A DNA stretch of 64,000 nucleotides from Saprospiraceae bacterium (GCA_016787525.1 JAEUUP010000089.1:124001-188000), one strand, 5' to 3'. Shown: positions 28,842 to 38,137, counted from the stretch's first letter. Numbers and translations are program-made. The notes: generated by a model from the letters alone, not told the origin.

Positions 28842-29951
28842 TCATGGATTGTTAAGTTGCTTCGCTTTTAACGCCACCTTTTTTTCAACCAAACGTTGCA
28901 AAAAATAACTTAAAAGAGTCGCCAAAGCAATGATCAAAAATAACAGCTTAAATGTCCCAATGTTTTGCAGAGTCAATACAAATATGATGAAAAAAGAGGT
29001 CACAGCGATTAAAACACCTGTTGCTTGCATATGTGTGAATCCAAAATCAACCAATAAATGATGTATGTGCAACCTATCAGGTGAGAACGGCGAACGCCCC
29101 CTCAGTATGCGAATGGTAAAAACACGAAGTGTATCGAAAAGAGGTAATATCAAAATACCGATAGCTACAGCAGGGCTTGCTTTGATGGCCAAAGGGTTTT
29201 GACCAACTAATAACTGATTGATTTCTATGAACTTAACGACCAGAATGGAACAAATTAGCCCTAATAACAAAGCTCCTGTATCACCCATAAAAATAGTAGC
29301 AGGAGTGAAATTGTATTTTAAAAACGCAACGATTGCACCTGCTAACGAAAACGCCATGATAGACAATCCGATACAAGTATTCGCGACCTCGTAAGGTGTC
29401 ATTGGATTGTTGCCGACATAAAAAAACCATGAGCCAAATGATAAGCTAATCAAAGTCGTCAGACTACCAGAGAGACCATTGATGCCATCTATCAAATTGA
29501 ATGAGTTAATGATGACGATGATGGTAAAAATGGTCAAAAGCACGCTGAACCATTCGGGAATTTCATAAATCCCGAACATGCCATGCAAACTTGTGATTTT
29601 GACTCCCGATTTCAGAACAATAATGCCTGCTGCCATCAACTCGCCTAGCAATTTTTTATACGGCGAAATAGGGATAATATCATCTTTTACACCTATCAAA
29701 AAAATGATAATAAATGCACACAAAGTGTATTGCAACTGCCCAAAAACGTCAAAAGGCATCCAAAATATCATAGAAAACATCAATCCCGCAAAAATAGCAA
29801 CGCCTCCCAAAGATGGCGTACTCACCACATGAGAGCGTCTTTCGCCTGGTTCGTCGCACAAATGTTTGGCATGAGCCACATTTATAACCGATGGAATGAT
29901 AAAATAGCTGGGTATAAAAGCTGTAATAAAACTCAATAAGACTTCATACAT
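28842..29951 (-). CDS. Undecaprenyl-phosphate sugar-1-phosphate transferase (WecA/MraY family)
   Basis: A 369-residue membrane enzyme with about ten segments that starts glycan assembly by transferring a sugar-1-phosphate (often GlcNAc-1-P) to undecaprenyl phosphate. TPSLGGVAIF, VKDDIIPISPYKK, NSFNLIDGINGLSG and FMGDTGALLLG are the family's cytoplasmic motifs, with catalytic Asp residues. It is the probable initiating enzyme of this locus. A word at 29098 encodes LRG in the basic loop ILRGRSPFSPDRLHIHH. Confidence 0.93.
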   Translation of the reverse strand: MYEVLLSFITAFIPSYFIIPSVINVAHAKHLCDEPGERRSHVVSTPSLGGVAIFAGLMFSMIFWMPFDVFGQLQYTLCAFIIIFLIGVKDDIIPISPYKKLLGELMAAGIIVLKSGVKITSLHGMFGIYEIPEWFSVLLTIFTIIVIINSFNLIDGINGLSGSLTTLISLSFGSWFFYVGNNPMTPYEVANTCIGLSIMAFSLAGAIVAFLKYNFTPATIFMGDTGALLLGLICSILVVKFIEINQLLVGQNPLAIKASPAVAIGILILPLFDTLRVFTIRILRGRSPFSPDRLHIHHLLVDFGFTHMQATGVLIAVTSFFIIFVLTLQNIGTFKLLFLIIALATLLSYFLQRLVEKKVALKAKQLNNP

Positions 29952-30038
29952 GGACTACAAATAATTGTTATTCATATTTTTATGCGCAAATATAAATGAA
30001 ATCTGGGAATCGTGAAAAGCAAAATGTCCCCCTCAGTA

Positions 30039-30620
30039 TCAAGACACTTTTTTAGTCACTTTCCCATCTTTAAGTTGATAATGTTCGCCGCTTTCAGGAC
30101 AAATTGCCCAGCCATCTTTATCAAATTTGAGTTTATGACCGTGTTCGCTCATCCATCCAGTTTGCCGCGCAGGATTGCCAACGACAAGAGCATAAGGTAG
30201 CACTTCTTTTGTCACAACTGCACCCGCACCGATAAAAGCAAATGCGCCAATATTGTGTCCACACACTATGGTCGCATTAGCCCCAATACTCGCGCCTCTG
30301 CCAACATGGGTTTTCAAATATTCGGACTTACGATTGACGGCACTACGTGGATTGATGACATTGGTAAATACCATCGAAGGTCCCAAAAACACATCATCGT
30401 CACACGTTACACCTGTATAAATGGAGACATTATTCTGAACTTTCACATTTTTTCCTAAAACAACATCTGGGCTAATGACAACATTTTGACCAATATTACA
30501 ATTTTCTCCCAAACGGCAATGGGGCATAATATGGCTAAAATGCCAAACTTTTGTCCCCTTCCCTATCTCACAACCCTCATCAATAACGGCTGTTGGATGT
30601 GCAAAAAACTCTTTTTCCAT
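30039..30620 (-). CDS. Left-handed beta-helix sugar N-acetyltransferase (WlbB/WbpD-like)
   Basis: A 193-residue hexapeptide-repeat acetyltransferase, the repeats running from about residue 8 to 155 (GKGTKVWHFSHI, GENCNIGQNVVI and so on). The close resemblance is to WlbB/WbpD, which acetylates the 3-amino group of UDP-GlcNAc(3NH2)A on the way to a diacetamido uronic acid. It follows the matching aminotransferase by 15 bases. The dehydrogenase (WbpA) and oxidase (WbpB) are not in this window. The word at 30029 touches its stop codon. Confidence 0.9.
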   Translation of the reverse strand: MEKEFFAHPTAVIDEGCEIGKGTKVWHFSHIMPHCRLGENCNIGQNVVISPDVVLGKNVKVQNNVSIYTGVTCDDDVFLGPSMVFTNVINPRSAVNRKSEYLKTHVGRGASIGANATIVCGHNIGAFAFIGAGAVVTKEVLPYALVVGNPARQTGWMSEHGHKLKFDKDGWAICPESGEHYQLKDGKVTKKVS

Positions 30621-30635
30621 CGTTTGCCGTTTCTG

Positions 30636-31778
30636 TTATTTGTCAAAAAATGATTTTACAGTTTCTGTGATATATGCCAACGTTTCTTCTGTCATTTCGG
30701 TATGAATCGGCAGCGACATGACTTCATCACACAATTCTTCAGTCACAGGCAACTCACCTCCTTGCCAATAGTGTGCGTAAGCGGTCTGTTTATAAAGTGG
30801 CATCGGATAATAAATCATGGCACTAACTCCCCCCTCAGTAAGATAGGTTCGCAAAGCGGCACGTTGCCCATTTTTCACTTTTAAAGTATATTGATGAAAA
30901 ACATGCGTCGAATTGTGCTGCCGTGCAGGAGTTTCTAAACCCTCAATTTGGGCAAAAGCCGCATCGTAGTAAGCCGCCGCCTGCTGTCTGGCTGCTGAAT
31001 ATTCGTCCAAATGGCGCAATTTGACATCTAAAATACCCGCTTGAATGGAGTCCAAACGCGAATTGACACCAATAGAATCGTGATAATATTGTCGCGATTG
31101 CCCATGATTTGCCATCATTCGCAACTTGGCGGCCAAATCATCATCATTCGTCATAATAGCACCACCATCGCCGTAGCAACCTAAGTTTTTGGAAGGGAAA
31201 AATGATGTACAGCCGATATGACCAATCGTACCAGTCTTAGCTTTTTGACCATTTGAAAAATTATAATCTGCTCCAATGGCTTGAGCATTGTCTTCAATCA
31301 CATATAAATTATGCTTTTCAGCGACAGCCATAATGGCTTCCATATCACAACTTTGACCAAACAAATGCACTGGTACAATAGCTTTTGTACGTGGCGTAAT
31401 CGCTTTTTCGATGATTTCGGCGGTGATATTGAATGTTTTTGGATCAACATCTACCATAATTGGCTTCAATTTCAATAGTGCAATCACCTCAGCCGTTGCG
31501 ACATATGTAAATGCAGGCACAATCACTTCATCATCTACTTGCAACGCCAAAGCCATCATCGCAATCTGCAACGCATCCGTCCCATTTGCACATGGAATCA
31601 CATGTTTGACATTCAAATAGAACTCTAAATTTTTCTGAAAAGATTTAACATGTGCGCCATTGATAAAAGCTGCAGAATCGAGACACTCTTGAATGGAAGC
31701 ATCAATTTCTGATTTTATTTTGCGATACTGACCTTTAAGGTCAACCATTGGTAACATGGTTTTTGCTTTAACTGTCAT
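30636..31778 (-). CDS. DegT/DnrJ/EryC1 sugar aminotransferase (WlbC/WbpE-like)
   Basis: A 380-residue PLP-dependent aminotransferase. The PLP Lys is in FFPSKNLGCYGDGGA, with IEDNAQAIGADY and PCANGTDALQIAM upstream. It probably installs the 3-amino group acetylated by the neighbouring WlbB-like enzyme. The ATG giving MLPMVDLKGQY (31757) is an alternative start. The word at 30831 encodes TEGG. Confidence 0.92.
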   Translation of the reverse strand: MTVKAKTMLPMVDLKGQYRKIKSEIDASIQECLDSAAFINGAHVKSFQKNLEFYLNVKHVIPCANGTDALQIAMMALALQVDDEVIVPAFTYVATAEVIALLKLKPIMVDVDPKTFNITAEIIEKAITPRTKAIVPVHLFGQSCDMEAIMAVAEKHNLYVIEDNAQAIGADYNFSNGQKAKTGTIGHIGCTSFFPSKNLGCYGDGGAIMTNDDDLAAKLRMMANHGQSRQYYHDSIGVNSRLDSIQAGILDVKLRHLDEYSAARQQAAAYYDAAFAQIEGLETPARQHNSTHVFHQYTLKVKNGQRAALRTYLTEGGVSAMIYYPMPLYKQTAYAHYWQGGELPVTEELCDEVMSLPIHTEMTEETLAYITETVKSFFDK

Positions 31779-31995
31779 TTTATAAATAGATTATGTTTAC
31801 AACTGATTGATTTTTTAAAATTTTGACATTAAGAAAACATTGTTTCTTCCCATTTTAACCCTTAAATACTGAGGGGTGGATTGTCGAGAAAAATGGTTTT
31901 TCGCAAGGCTTCGCCATTCATCTGTCCCAAACAAATGACTACAAAGCCCCGTTACTATTTCAAGATAAAGTTCAATACGAACCTATATTTTGTTC
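31779..31995. other. Leader between antiterminator and polysaccharide genes
   Basis: 217 bases between the RfaH-like gene and the first sugar gene, with no reading frame of note. It holds a dispersed word (31867) and would be the natural site for a promoter and a pausing element. No clear operator-like element can be assigned by eye. Confidence 0.4.
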
Positions 31996-32589
31996 CTAAA
32001 TAGCACCTTCTACCTTCCTAAGCAATTGACTATCAATACTTATTTCTAAAGTATAACCCGAATTAATCAACTCTACCAACACCTTTTCCTTTCCTTTCAC
32101 ATTCACCAATCTACCTCGCATACCGAGTAGTGGCCCCATTGTCACTTCGACCCAATCTCCTTTTTCAAGACCGACATTTTCAATCACTTCTACGTCCACA
32201 TTTTCACCCAAAAGCCGCCGAATCAATGAAATTTGCTCTTCTGGAATAGATAAAAGATTGTGTCCTAATTTTAAAAAACCATTCACATATTCAGTTTGTA
32301 GAACTGTCAAATAATCTTTTTTAACAATTTTTACAAAAACGAAGTTGTTAATCAGAGGTAAATCTACTTCTCTCTTTTTACGACCATAACGTCGAATCAA
32401 GTGTCGAATCGGCAAATAAGCATCAATTTGGCGGCTGAGAAGCTGTTTGTAAGCCAATTTTTCACTTTTGAAACGTGTCCTAATTGCAAACCAACGGGGT
32501 TCGGTTTCACTCAAATGGCTTTCGTGTTCGAGTGGTTTTACAGGTAGTGTAGCTGCCATATTATTTTTATGTTTTGAATCCGTTTTCAC
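31996..32589 (-). CDS. NusG/RfaH-like transcription antiterminator
   Basis: A 197-residue specialised NusG paralogue. The NGN domain (about 32-125) has RWFAIRTRFKSEKLAYKQL and LPLINNFVFVKI. The KOW domain (about 140-190) has LEKGDWVEVTMGPLLGMRGRL. In Bacteroidota such proteins (UpxY type) lie at the head of polysaccharide operons and let RNA polymerase read through them. Its position just upstream of nineteen kilobases of such genes fits this role. The N-terminal 30 residues are a poorly conserved extension. Confidence 0.9.
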   Translation of the reverse strand: MKTDSKHKNNMAATLPVKPLEHESHLSETEPRWFAIRTRFKSEKLAYKQLLSRQIDAYLPIRHLIRRYGRKKREVDLPLINNFVFVKIVKKDYLTVLQTEYVNGFLKLGHNLLSIPEEQISLIRRLLGENVDVEVIENVGLEKGDWVEVTMGPLLGMRGRLVNVKGKEKVLVELINSGYTLEISIDSQLLRKVEGAI

Positions 32590-32635
32590 TCTTTCGTCTT
32601 GGTTGTCATAAGATTTGGAATCGTATCTATATCTT

Positions 32636-33832
32636 TCAGAATCGTTTCAAAGCCTTATCTGCCACTGTTTCGCCAACTGCCAAACAGGCAGTTGCGGCAG
32701 GTGAAGGAGCATTACAAACGTTGATAACATATTGATTTTCAATAAACCAGAAGTCATCCACCAAATTCCCTCCCGAATCGCAAGCTTGTGCACGTACACC
32801 ACTGCCACCTTCCACAAGGTCGTCTTCTCCGATTTCTGGAATCAAATTTTGTAAAGCTCTCACAAAAGCACTTTTTGAATAGGAGCGATACATTTCGTCC
32901 AGTCCCTCGCGCCAATACTTTGCCGCAATTTTACGAAAACCTTTATAACTTAAGGTCTCAAATAACTCCCCAAAATGTACGTCCCACCGACTATATCCCT
33001 CTCGGCGATACGATAAGACTGCATTTGGTCCTGCTTCCACGCCACCTTTTGCCATACGTGTAAAGTGAACCCCTAAGAAAGGAAAGTTTGGATTGGGAAC
33101 TGGATAGATGAGATTTTTGACAAGATATTGACGGTTAGGAACGATTTCATAATACTCACCACGAAAAGGCAAGACATGAAAATCAACTTGCGGTTCAAGC
33201 ATTTTTGTGACTTTATCGGCATACAAACCTGCACAACTGATGACCAATTTAGCCTCAAAATCCCCCCCCTCAGTATGCACAACAGAATAATCGCTTTTTG
33301 TCGTCATACTTTTCACTTTATGCTTAAAAAAAATCTTATGACCTTGACCTTCAATTAGTTCTGCCAATTTTTTCGACATGCCAACATAATCAATGATACC
33401 TGTTTGTGGTACCCAAATAGACTCCACTGCATTCACATATGGCTCGATTTCTTTTGTTTCTTTTGGCGAAATTTTGCGAATCCCTTGCATGCCATTTGCT
33501 ATGCCACGCTTAAAAATATTGTCCAAAAGTGGACGTTCAGCTTCTTTCGTAGCGACTATGACTTTGCCACACACATCATGTTTAATGCCGTATTCTTTGG
33601 CAAATACCAGCAGTTCATCGTAACCCTTTTTACAATTTAAAGCCTTTAAGCTGCCTGGTTTGTAGTAAATACCTGAGTGAATAACGCCACTATTATGACC
33701 CGTTTGGTGTGCTGCAACAGTGTTTTCTTTTTCAAGAATACAAAGGCTCAATCGAGGGTTTTTCTGACTAATTCGGTAAGCTGTTGCCAATCCAACAATA
33801 CCTGCACCAACAATGACAATATCATACTTCAT
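32636..33832 (-). CDS. lhgO: L-2-hydroxyglutarate oxidase
   Basis: A 398-residue FAD enzyme of the DAO family that oxidises L-2-hydroxyglutarate to 2-oxoglutarate, passing electrons to the membrane quinone pool. It has the FAD motif IVIVGAGIVGLATAYRIS, the family region HNSGVIHSGIYYKPGSLKA, and a C-terminal GGSGVRAQACDSGGNLVDDF. It is full length. Its presence between a winged-helix regulator and the antiterminator is unusual, and I see no sugar role. The word at 33266 has eight consecutive C and encodes TEGGD. Confidence 0.94.
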   Translation of the reverse strand: MKYDIVIVGAGIVGLATAYRISQKNPRLSLCILEKENTVAAHQTGHNSGVIHSGIYYKPGSLKALNCKKGYDELLVFAKEYGIKHDVCGKVIVATKEAERPLLDNIFKRGIANGMQGIRKISPKETKEIEPYVNAVESIWVPQTGIIDYVGMSKKLAELIEGQGHKIFFKHKVKSMTTKSDYSVVHTEGGDFEAKLVISCAGLYADKVTKMLEPQVDFHVLPFRGEYYEIVPNRQYLVKNLIYPVPNPNFPFLGVHFTRMAKGGVEAGPNAVLSYRREGYSRWDVHFGELFETLSYKGFRKIAAKYWREGLDEMYRSYSKSAFVRALQNLIPEIGEDDLVEGGSGVRAQACDSGGNLVDDFWFIENQYVINVCNAPSPAATACLAVGETVADKALKRF

Positions 33833-33888
33833 TGATAATCAAATTTTTACAAGGCATTCTTTAATAAAATTTCCGTGCCTCAATACAA

Positions 33889-34428
33889 TCACTTTTTATC
33901 ATTTGTCCAAAGCAGTAAAGGCTTAGTCTCATACTTCGACCAATCAATTTGTTCAGCTTCGGATTCAGAATAAATAATATATCGGATTTTACGACTCATC
34001 AATAATTCTGCTTTTTCGATAAGGTGCACCAAATAGGCTGTATCTACTTTGCCAACAAAAACAAGATCAATAATTTGACTGTCTAAACCTCTTGAAAAAT
34101 CGCCAACTACAAAAACTTCCCGCACATCTCCCAAGCGTTCTATAACATTTTCTATGATATGATCGAAGCCCACATATTTCAATAAAATATTATGAACTTC
34201 ACGAAACAAAGGGTGAGTAGTATTAGCTTGAAAAACCTTTTTGTTGCCAACCATTTTCGATTTTAACATGCCAGCTTGCTCAAAACGGTTGATTTCGATG
34301 CGAATAGCATTGGTTGATTCGCCAAACTCGGTTTCCAATCCACGCAAATAGGCTTGAGTATTACTGTTCAAAAAAAACTTGAGCAGTAGTTTTATTCGGG
34401 TTTTTGATGAAATTAATGTCTCTAACAT
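33889..34428 (-). CDS. Winged-helix regulator with nucleotidyltransferase-like C-terminal domain
   Basis: A 179-residue protein when started at the ATG giving MLETLISSKTRIKLLL; a longer frame begins at TTG 34458 but overlaps an inverted repeat and promoter element. Residues about 1-75 form a winged helix (RGLETEFGESTNAIRIEINR, KSKMVGNKKVFQAN). Residues about 95-150 resemble a degenerate nucleotidyltransferase fold (VREVFVVGDFSRGLDSQIIDLVFVG). Proteins of this layout occur beside polysaccharide loci in Bacteroidota. It probably represses or tunes its own promoter and perhaps the locus. Confidence 0.75.
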   Translation of the reverse strand: MLETLISSKTRIKLLLKFFLNSNTQAYLRGLETEFGESTNAIRIEINRFEQAGMLKSKMVGNKKVFQANTTHPLFREVHNILLKYVGFDHIIENVIERLGDVREVFVVGDFSRGLDSQIIDLVFVGKVDTAYLVHLIEKAELLMSRKIRYIIYSESEAEQIDWSKYETKPLLLWTNDKK

Positions 34429-34434
34429 GAATGA

Positions 34435-34461
34435 AATTTGAGTAGCAAAGTTACTCAAATT
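34435..34461. promoter_or_regulatory. Perfect inverted repeat over the promoter of the winged-helix gene
   Basis: Arms AATTTGAGTA (34435-34444) and TACTCAAATT (34452-34461) with a 7-base spacer. A minus-strand TAACTTTG (34446-34453) lies inside it. The repeat ends 7 bases before the ATG at 34428, as an autoregulatory operator would. Function is inferred. Confidence 0.65.
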
Positions 34462-34529
34462 GTTTTTACTCTGAGTTACAGTTGGTATTTTTATTGAAAA
34501 ATTATGTTATAAGTCTGTCTATATAAAAA

Positions 34530-35087
34530 TTAAAATGAGGATTCATCCACGTACTCGCACAGTATATGCCCTATCAAAATATGCATTTCTTGGATGCGTG
34601 CGGTCGTGTCAGAAGATACAATCAAATCAATATCGCCTTGTCCTCTCAGCAAACCACCATCACGACCCGATAAAACAATGATTTTCAGACCCTTAGCGCG
34701 TGCTGTTTCCACAGCTTGAATGATGCTCGTACTGTTTCCAGATGTCGAAATGGCAATAAAAACATCGTTTTCGTAGCCTAAACCTTCAATTTGACGGGCA
34801 AAAACCCTATCGAAACCATAGTCATTGGCGATAGCCGTCAAAGCCGAAGTATCGGTAGTGAGGGCAATAGCAGGGTAACTTTTGCGATTTTTGACAAATC
34901 GCCCGACAAATTCTGCGGCGATGTGTTGGGCATCGGCAGCCGAGCCACCATTACCAGCAAGGAGAATTTTACCCCCCCTCAGTATGGTGTTGGTGCAAAG
35001 CTTGCAAGCAGCTTCGATGGCTGGTTCTAAAGTTTTCAATCGCTCTGCGGTGGCGATGTGTTCGTTTATTATCTGATTGACTTCCAA
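34530..35087 (-). CDS. gmhA: Sedoheptulose-7-phosphate isomerase
   Basis: A 185-residue SIS-domain enzyme making D-glycero-D-manno-heptose 7-phosphate, the first step to ADP-heptose. It has ILLAGNGGSAADAQHIAAEFVGRF and AISTSGNSTSIIQAVETA. It starts 18 bases after hldD, which performs the last step. The word at 34975 encodes LRGG in the NTILRGGKILLAGNGG region with seven C. Confidence 0.94.
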   Translation of the reverse strand: MEVNQIINEHIATAERLKTLEPAIEAACKLCTNTILRGGKILLAGNGGSAADAQHIAAEFVGRFVKNRKSYPAIALTTDTSALTAIANDYGFDRVFARQIEGLGYENDVFIAISTSGNSTSIIQAVETARAKGLKIIVLSGRDGGLLRGQGDIDLIVSSDTTARIQEMHILIGHILCEYVDESSF

Positions 35088-35105
35088 TTTTTTATACGAT
35101 TACAA

Positions 35106-36140
35106 TTAAAAATATTTTTTTGGTGCAAGATAGTTTTGCACATAATCTGCAATGCCCTCTTCGAGCGAAGTGAACCCCTCAGTATAGCCTGCTGATTGCA
35201 ATTTTTTCATATCTGCTTCCGTAAAATATTGATAGGTGTCGCGAATATCTTCGGGCGTTGGTATATAGTTGACCGACCAGGACTTGTTCGTATTTTTGAA
35301 TACTTGCGTCACTAAATCGTTGAAACTGCGTGCTTTGCCTGTGCCTAAATTATAGATGCCACTTTTTACTGAGGGGATCGGTTCTTTCGATTTTTCGTAA
35401 AACCAAAACAGCACCTTCACTACATCTTTCACATAAATGAAATCGCGCATTTGCTCACCATCTTTAAAATCAGACCGATGACTTTGGAACAAATTCACTG
35501 AGCCTTTTTCGCTGATTTGGTTGAAAAAATGAAAAATAGTAGATGCCATACGCCCTTTGTGATACTCGTTGGGACCATACACATTAAAAAATTTCAAGCC
35601 TACCCAAAACGGAAATTCTGCCAAATCACCACCTAAAAACGATTTTGTATTCAAAATCTCACGGCTTTCAACCATTTGCAACAACCATTTATCGAAATCC
35701 TGTTTCGAATCGCCATACGGATTCAAAGGTTTGAGTTTGAGTGTCAAAGCATCGTCGTTGTCAGAATAGCCCAATTCGCCTGCGCCATAAGTTGCCGCAG
35801 ACGAAGCATAAATAATTGGTTTTGAATACTTTTGGCACAACAAAAAAAGATAACGCGAATAGTCAAGATTGAGTTTTAGAAAAATTGAACGGTCGAATTC
35901 TGTCGTATCTGTCCGTGCGCCCAAGTGAAAAACGATTGATACTGAGGGGTGGTTTTGGTCGAACCAATCGAGAAATACATCGCGTTCGACACGTGTGTGT
36001 ATGCGCACATGTGCCAAATTGATGTCTTTTTCTTTTTTTGAAAAATCATCAACCGCAACGATGTCTTCTATGCCTTTTTGATTCAAATAGGAAATGAGGC
36101 AACTCCCGATGAACCCCAATGCACCTGTAACAACTACCAT
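35106..36140 (-). CDS. hldD: ADP-L-glycero-D-manno-heptose 6-epimerase
   Basis: A 344-residue extended SDR enzyme, the last step of ADP-heptose synthesis for LPS core. It has the NAD motif VTGALGFIGSCL, YASSAATYGAGELGY and the YGDSK catalytic pair, and the family stretch VYGPNEYHKGRMAS. It is paired with gmhA; hldE is not in the window. It carries three words (35175, 35367, 35940), the densest cluster in one gene. Confidence 0.95.
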   Translation of the reverse strand: MVVVTGALGFIGSCLISYLNQKGIEDIVAVDDFSKKEKDINLAHVRIHTRVERDVFLDWFDQNHPSVSIVFHLGARTDTTEFDRSIFLKLNLDYSRYLFLLCQKYSKPIIYASSAATYGAGELGYSDNDDALTLKLKPLNPYGDSKQDFDKWLLQMVESREILNTKSFLGGDLAEFPFWVGLKFFNVYGPNEYHKGRMASTIFHFFNQISEKGSVNLFQSHRSDFKDGEQMRDFIYVKDVVKVLFWFYEKSKEPIPSVKSGIYNLGTGKARSFNDLVTQVFKNTNKSWSVNYIPTPEDIRDTYQYFTEADMKKLQSAGYTEGFTSLEEGIADYVQNYLAPKKYF

Positions 36141-36208
36141 AATGTGTCAAATTTAGGCGGCAAAATTAGTTTTTTTAGTCAACTCCCAATGAATAAAGGT
36201 GTGTTAGT

Positions 36209-36988
36209 TTATTGCCCTTTGAATATGGGGCGGCGTTTTTCGATGAAAGCTTTGACCCCCTCAGTATAATCTTCGGTTTGCCCTGCCAGGCTTTGGCACT
36301 CCGCTTCGACTGCCAATTGTGCTGCCAAACCGTCAAAAAATGAAGCATTTAAGGCTTTTTTTGTCAATGCAAAACCTTTTGTGGGCATTTGGGCGAGTGA
36401 TTCGCACAGATTTGTTACTTCATTTTTGAACGATGCGTCGGGGATACATTTATAAATCATACCCATTGCCTCAGCATCTTTCGCAATTAGTTTTTCACCC
36501 AAAAACATCAAAGCCGAAGCGCGTCCAAAACCCACAAGACGGGGCAAAATCCATGTGCCACTACAATCGGGGACTAAACCGATTTTTGAAAAAGCTTGTA
36601 CGAATGAGGCCGATTCTATTGCCACCACTATGTCGCAAACCAAAGCTATATTCGCGCCTGCACCTGCTGCAACGCCATTGACTGCTGCAACAACAGGTTT
36701 TTCTAAGGCTCTGATTTTCAAAATGATAGGATTATATTCATCATTCAATACTTCTTTGAATGGAATTGGTTTGTCGGGGTCGCCCGCTTCGGTGAGGTCT
36801 TGCCCTGCGCAAAAGGCACGCCCTTCGCCTGTGATGCAGACGGCTCTTACTGAGGGGTCGGTTTGGCAATCATCCAAAGCTAATATGAGTTCTTTTCGCA
36901 TGGCAGTGTGCATCGAATTGAAAACCTGTGGACGATTCAGCGTCAGATATGCCACGCTTTTTTCTTTTTTTACAATAATTGAGTCCAT
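36209..36988 (-). CDS. Enoyl-CoA hydratase/isomerase family protein (PaaG-like)
   Basis: A 259-residue crotonase-fold protein. It shows GRAFCAGQDLTEAGD (oxyanion hole, as in PaaG), VNGVAAGAGANIALVCDIVVA, and GLVPDCSGTWILPRLVG with the Asp typical of ring-CoA isomerases such as PaaG rather than Glu of simple hydratases. It would act on a CoA thioester in phenylacetate-like degradation, though no other paa gene is present. Words at 36257 (TEGV) and 36848 (DPSV). Confidence 0.9.
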   Translation of the reverse strand: MDSIIVKKEKSVAYLTLNRPQVFNSMHTAMRKELILALDDCQTDPSVRAVCITGEGRAFCAGQDLTEAGDPDKPIPFKEVLNDEYNPIILKIRALEKPVVAAVNGVAAGAGANIALVCDIVVAIESASFVQAFSKIGLVPDCSGTWILPRLVGFGRASALMFLGEKLIAKDAEAMGMIYKCIPDASFKNEVTNLCESLAQMPTKGFALTKKALNASFFDGLAAQLAVEAECQSLAGQTEDYTEGVKAFIEKRRPIFKGQ

Positions 36989-37036
36989 AAAAATTGGTTT
37001 TAATCTTGGCTTAAAGGTAGTTATTTGGTCGTATTC

Positions 37037-37611
37037 TAATGTCCAAAATATTTTATGGTGTTGAAAGGGTTTTATTTATATGAAAAAATTTCAAATTATT
37101 TTTATTCTACCCTTGTCACAAAATTACTTAGTAGATTGAGTGGTGTTAACAAATCTTTGAAAACTACAATATACTGTAAATCAACTTATTATAACATTAT
37201 TTTATTTAAATAATAGCATAATTAGTTTACACTTTCAAATAAGTATGAAGATATTAATTGTCACACAAATTCAAAAGATAAACAATTTAATGTAACCAAG
37301 ATGTATTAATATCGTTTTTACAATTACTTAGACAAATAAACATGATACACATTGAAAAAATTGGCATAGTTATTGAACAATAAAAACAAAGCAAGCAACT
37401 ATAAATTATAAAACCCTTATTGTTGCAAACTACTTTTTATAACATCTCTATTTCCCACGAGCATATTAGTTTTAAAAGAAAACTTATTTGGCAGCATCAT
37501 TATCTAACTTTTGCCTTTAGGCCTAAGCGGTAATGCACTTTTAACGAACGAATATTGCGATTAAACAAAAACCAAGACCGTATTTTTTTTACATTTAAAT
37601 GCCTAAATTTT
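37037..37611. other. AT-rich intergenic region
   Basis: About 575 bases, very AT-rich, without the dispersed word, a convincing reading frame or a clear hairpin. A 19-codon frame from 37080 is too short to support. The region probably holds the promoter of the minus-strand crotonase gene. Confidence 0.45.
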
Positions 37612-38025
37612 ATGACAATGAACGGTCTAACATCAGCAGCAACGCTCAGCTCTTGGGGAGAACAAAAAACACTTAAAGTTTTTGTTTGTGAAATCATTGA
37701 TTCAAAATTGGATTTCATTGAGCTGAAAACTAGGAAATTACTTGACAAGTTTCGTCGTAGAGAATCCACAACTCAAGGTTCTCATCGGACTGACGACAAC
37801 TACACTTTGCCATCTATGACAGAACTACACGTGAACAACGATGAATCAGCACAGATTTTTGAACATCTTGAGAACTTAAGTCGCTCTATTTGCATACTCG
37901 AACACATGAAATTTTCAGTTAGCGAATCTAATGTTTGTTCTGTGATGGATTTACTAAAAGATGATAACTATTTGAAATACGACGAATTAGAAATTGAGAA
38001 AAAACTCAATACTAATTTATCTTGA
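37612..38025 (+). CDS. Hypothetical protein
   Basis: A 137-residue frame from ATG 37612; a TTG at 37555 would extend it by 19 residues. No family is recognised. The product is polar and mostly helical in character (FEHLENLSRSICILEHMKF, LKYDELEIEKKLNTN) with no signal peptide or membrane segment. It is followed by a hairpin terminator, which supports a real transcript. Its codon use looks somewhat different from neighbours and it has no dispersed word, so it may be recently acquired. Confidence is moderate. Confidence 0.5.
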   Translation: MTMNGLTSAATLSSWGEQKTLKVFVCEIIDSKLDFIELKTRKLLDKFRRRESTTQGSHRTDDNYTLPSMTELHVNNDESAQIFEHLENLSRSICILEHMKFSVSESNVCSVMDLLKDDNYLKYDELEIEKKLNTNLS

Positions 38026-38063
38026 CCAATACCCACAATAAAGACATTCAGGTTTTATAGCGC

Positions 38064-38098
38064 ACCCACGATATTCGGTAGAATGTCGTGGGTTTATT
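38064..38098 (+). terminator. Intrinsic terminator
   Basis: Arms ACCCACGATATTC and GAATGTCGTGGGT with a 4-base loop (one mismatch) are followed by a T-rich stretch. Confidence 0.75.
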
Positions 38099-38137
38099 TT
38101 TTGGGATGTGGGTTCATTCGTAATCGTTTCCGTCCAA

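Noticed and set aside
37080..37139. 19-codon frame with hydrophobic start
   Set aside because: Too short, in an AT-rich region where such frames arise by chance.
37500..37769. A minus-strand reading frame opposite the 37612 gene
   Set aside because: The plus-strand frame is longer, has a reasonable start and is followed by a terminator; the minus frame has no protein-like features.
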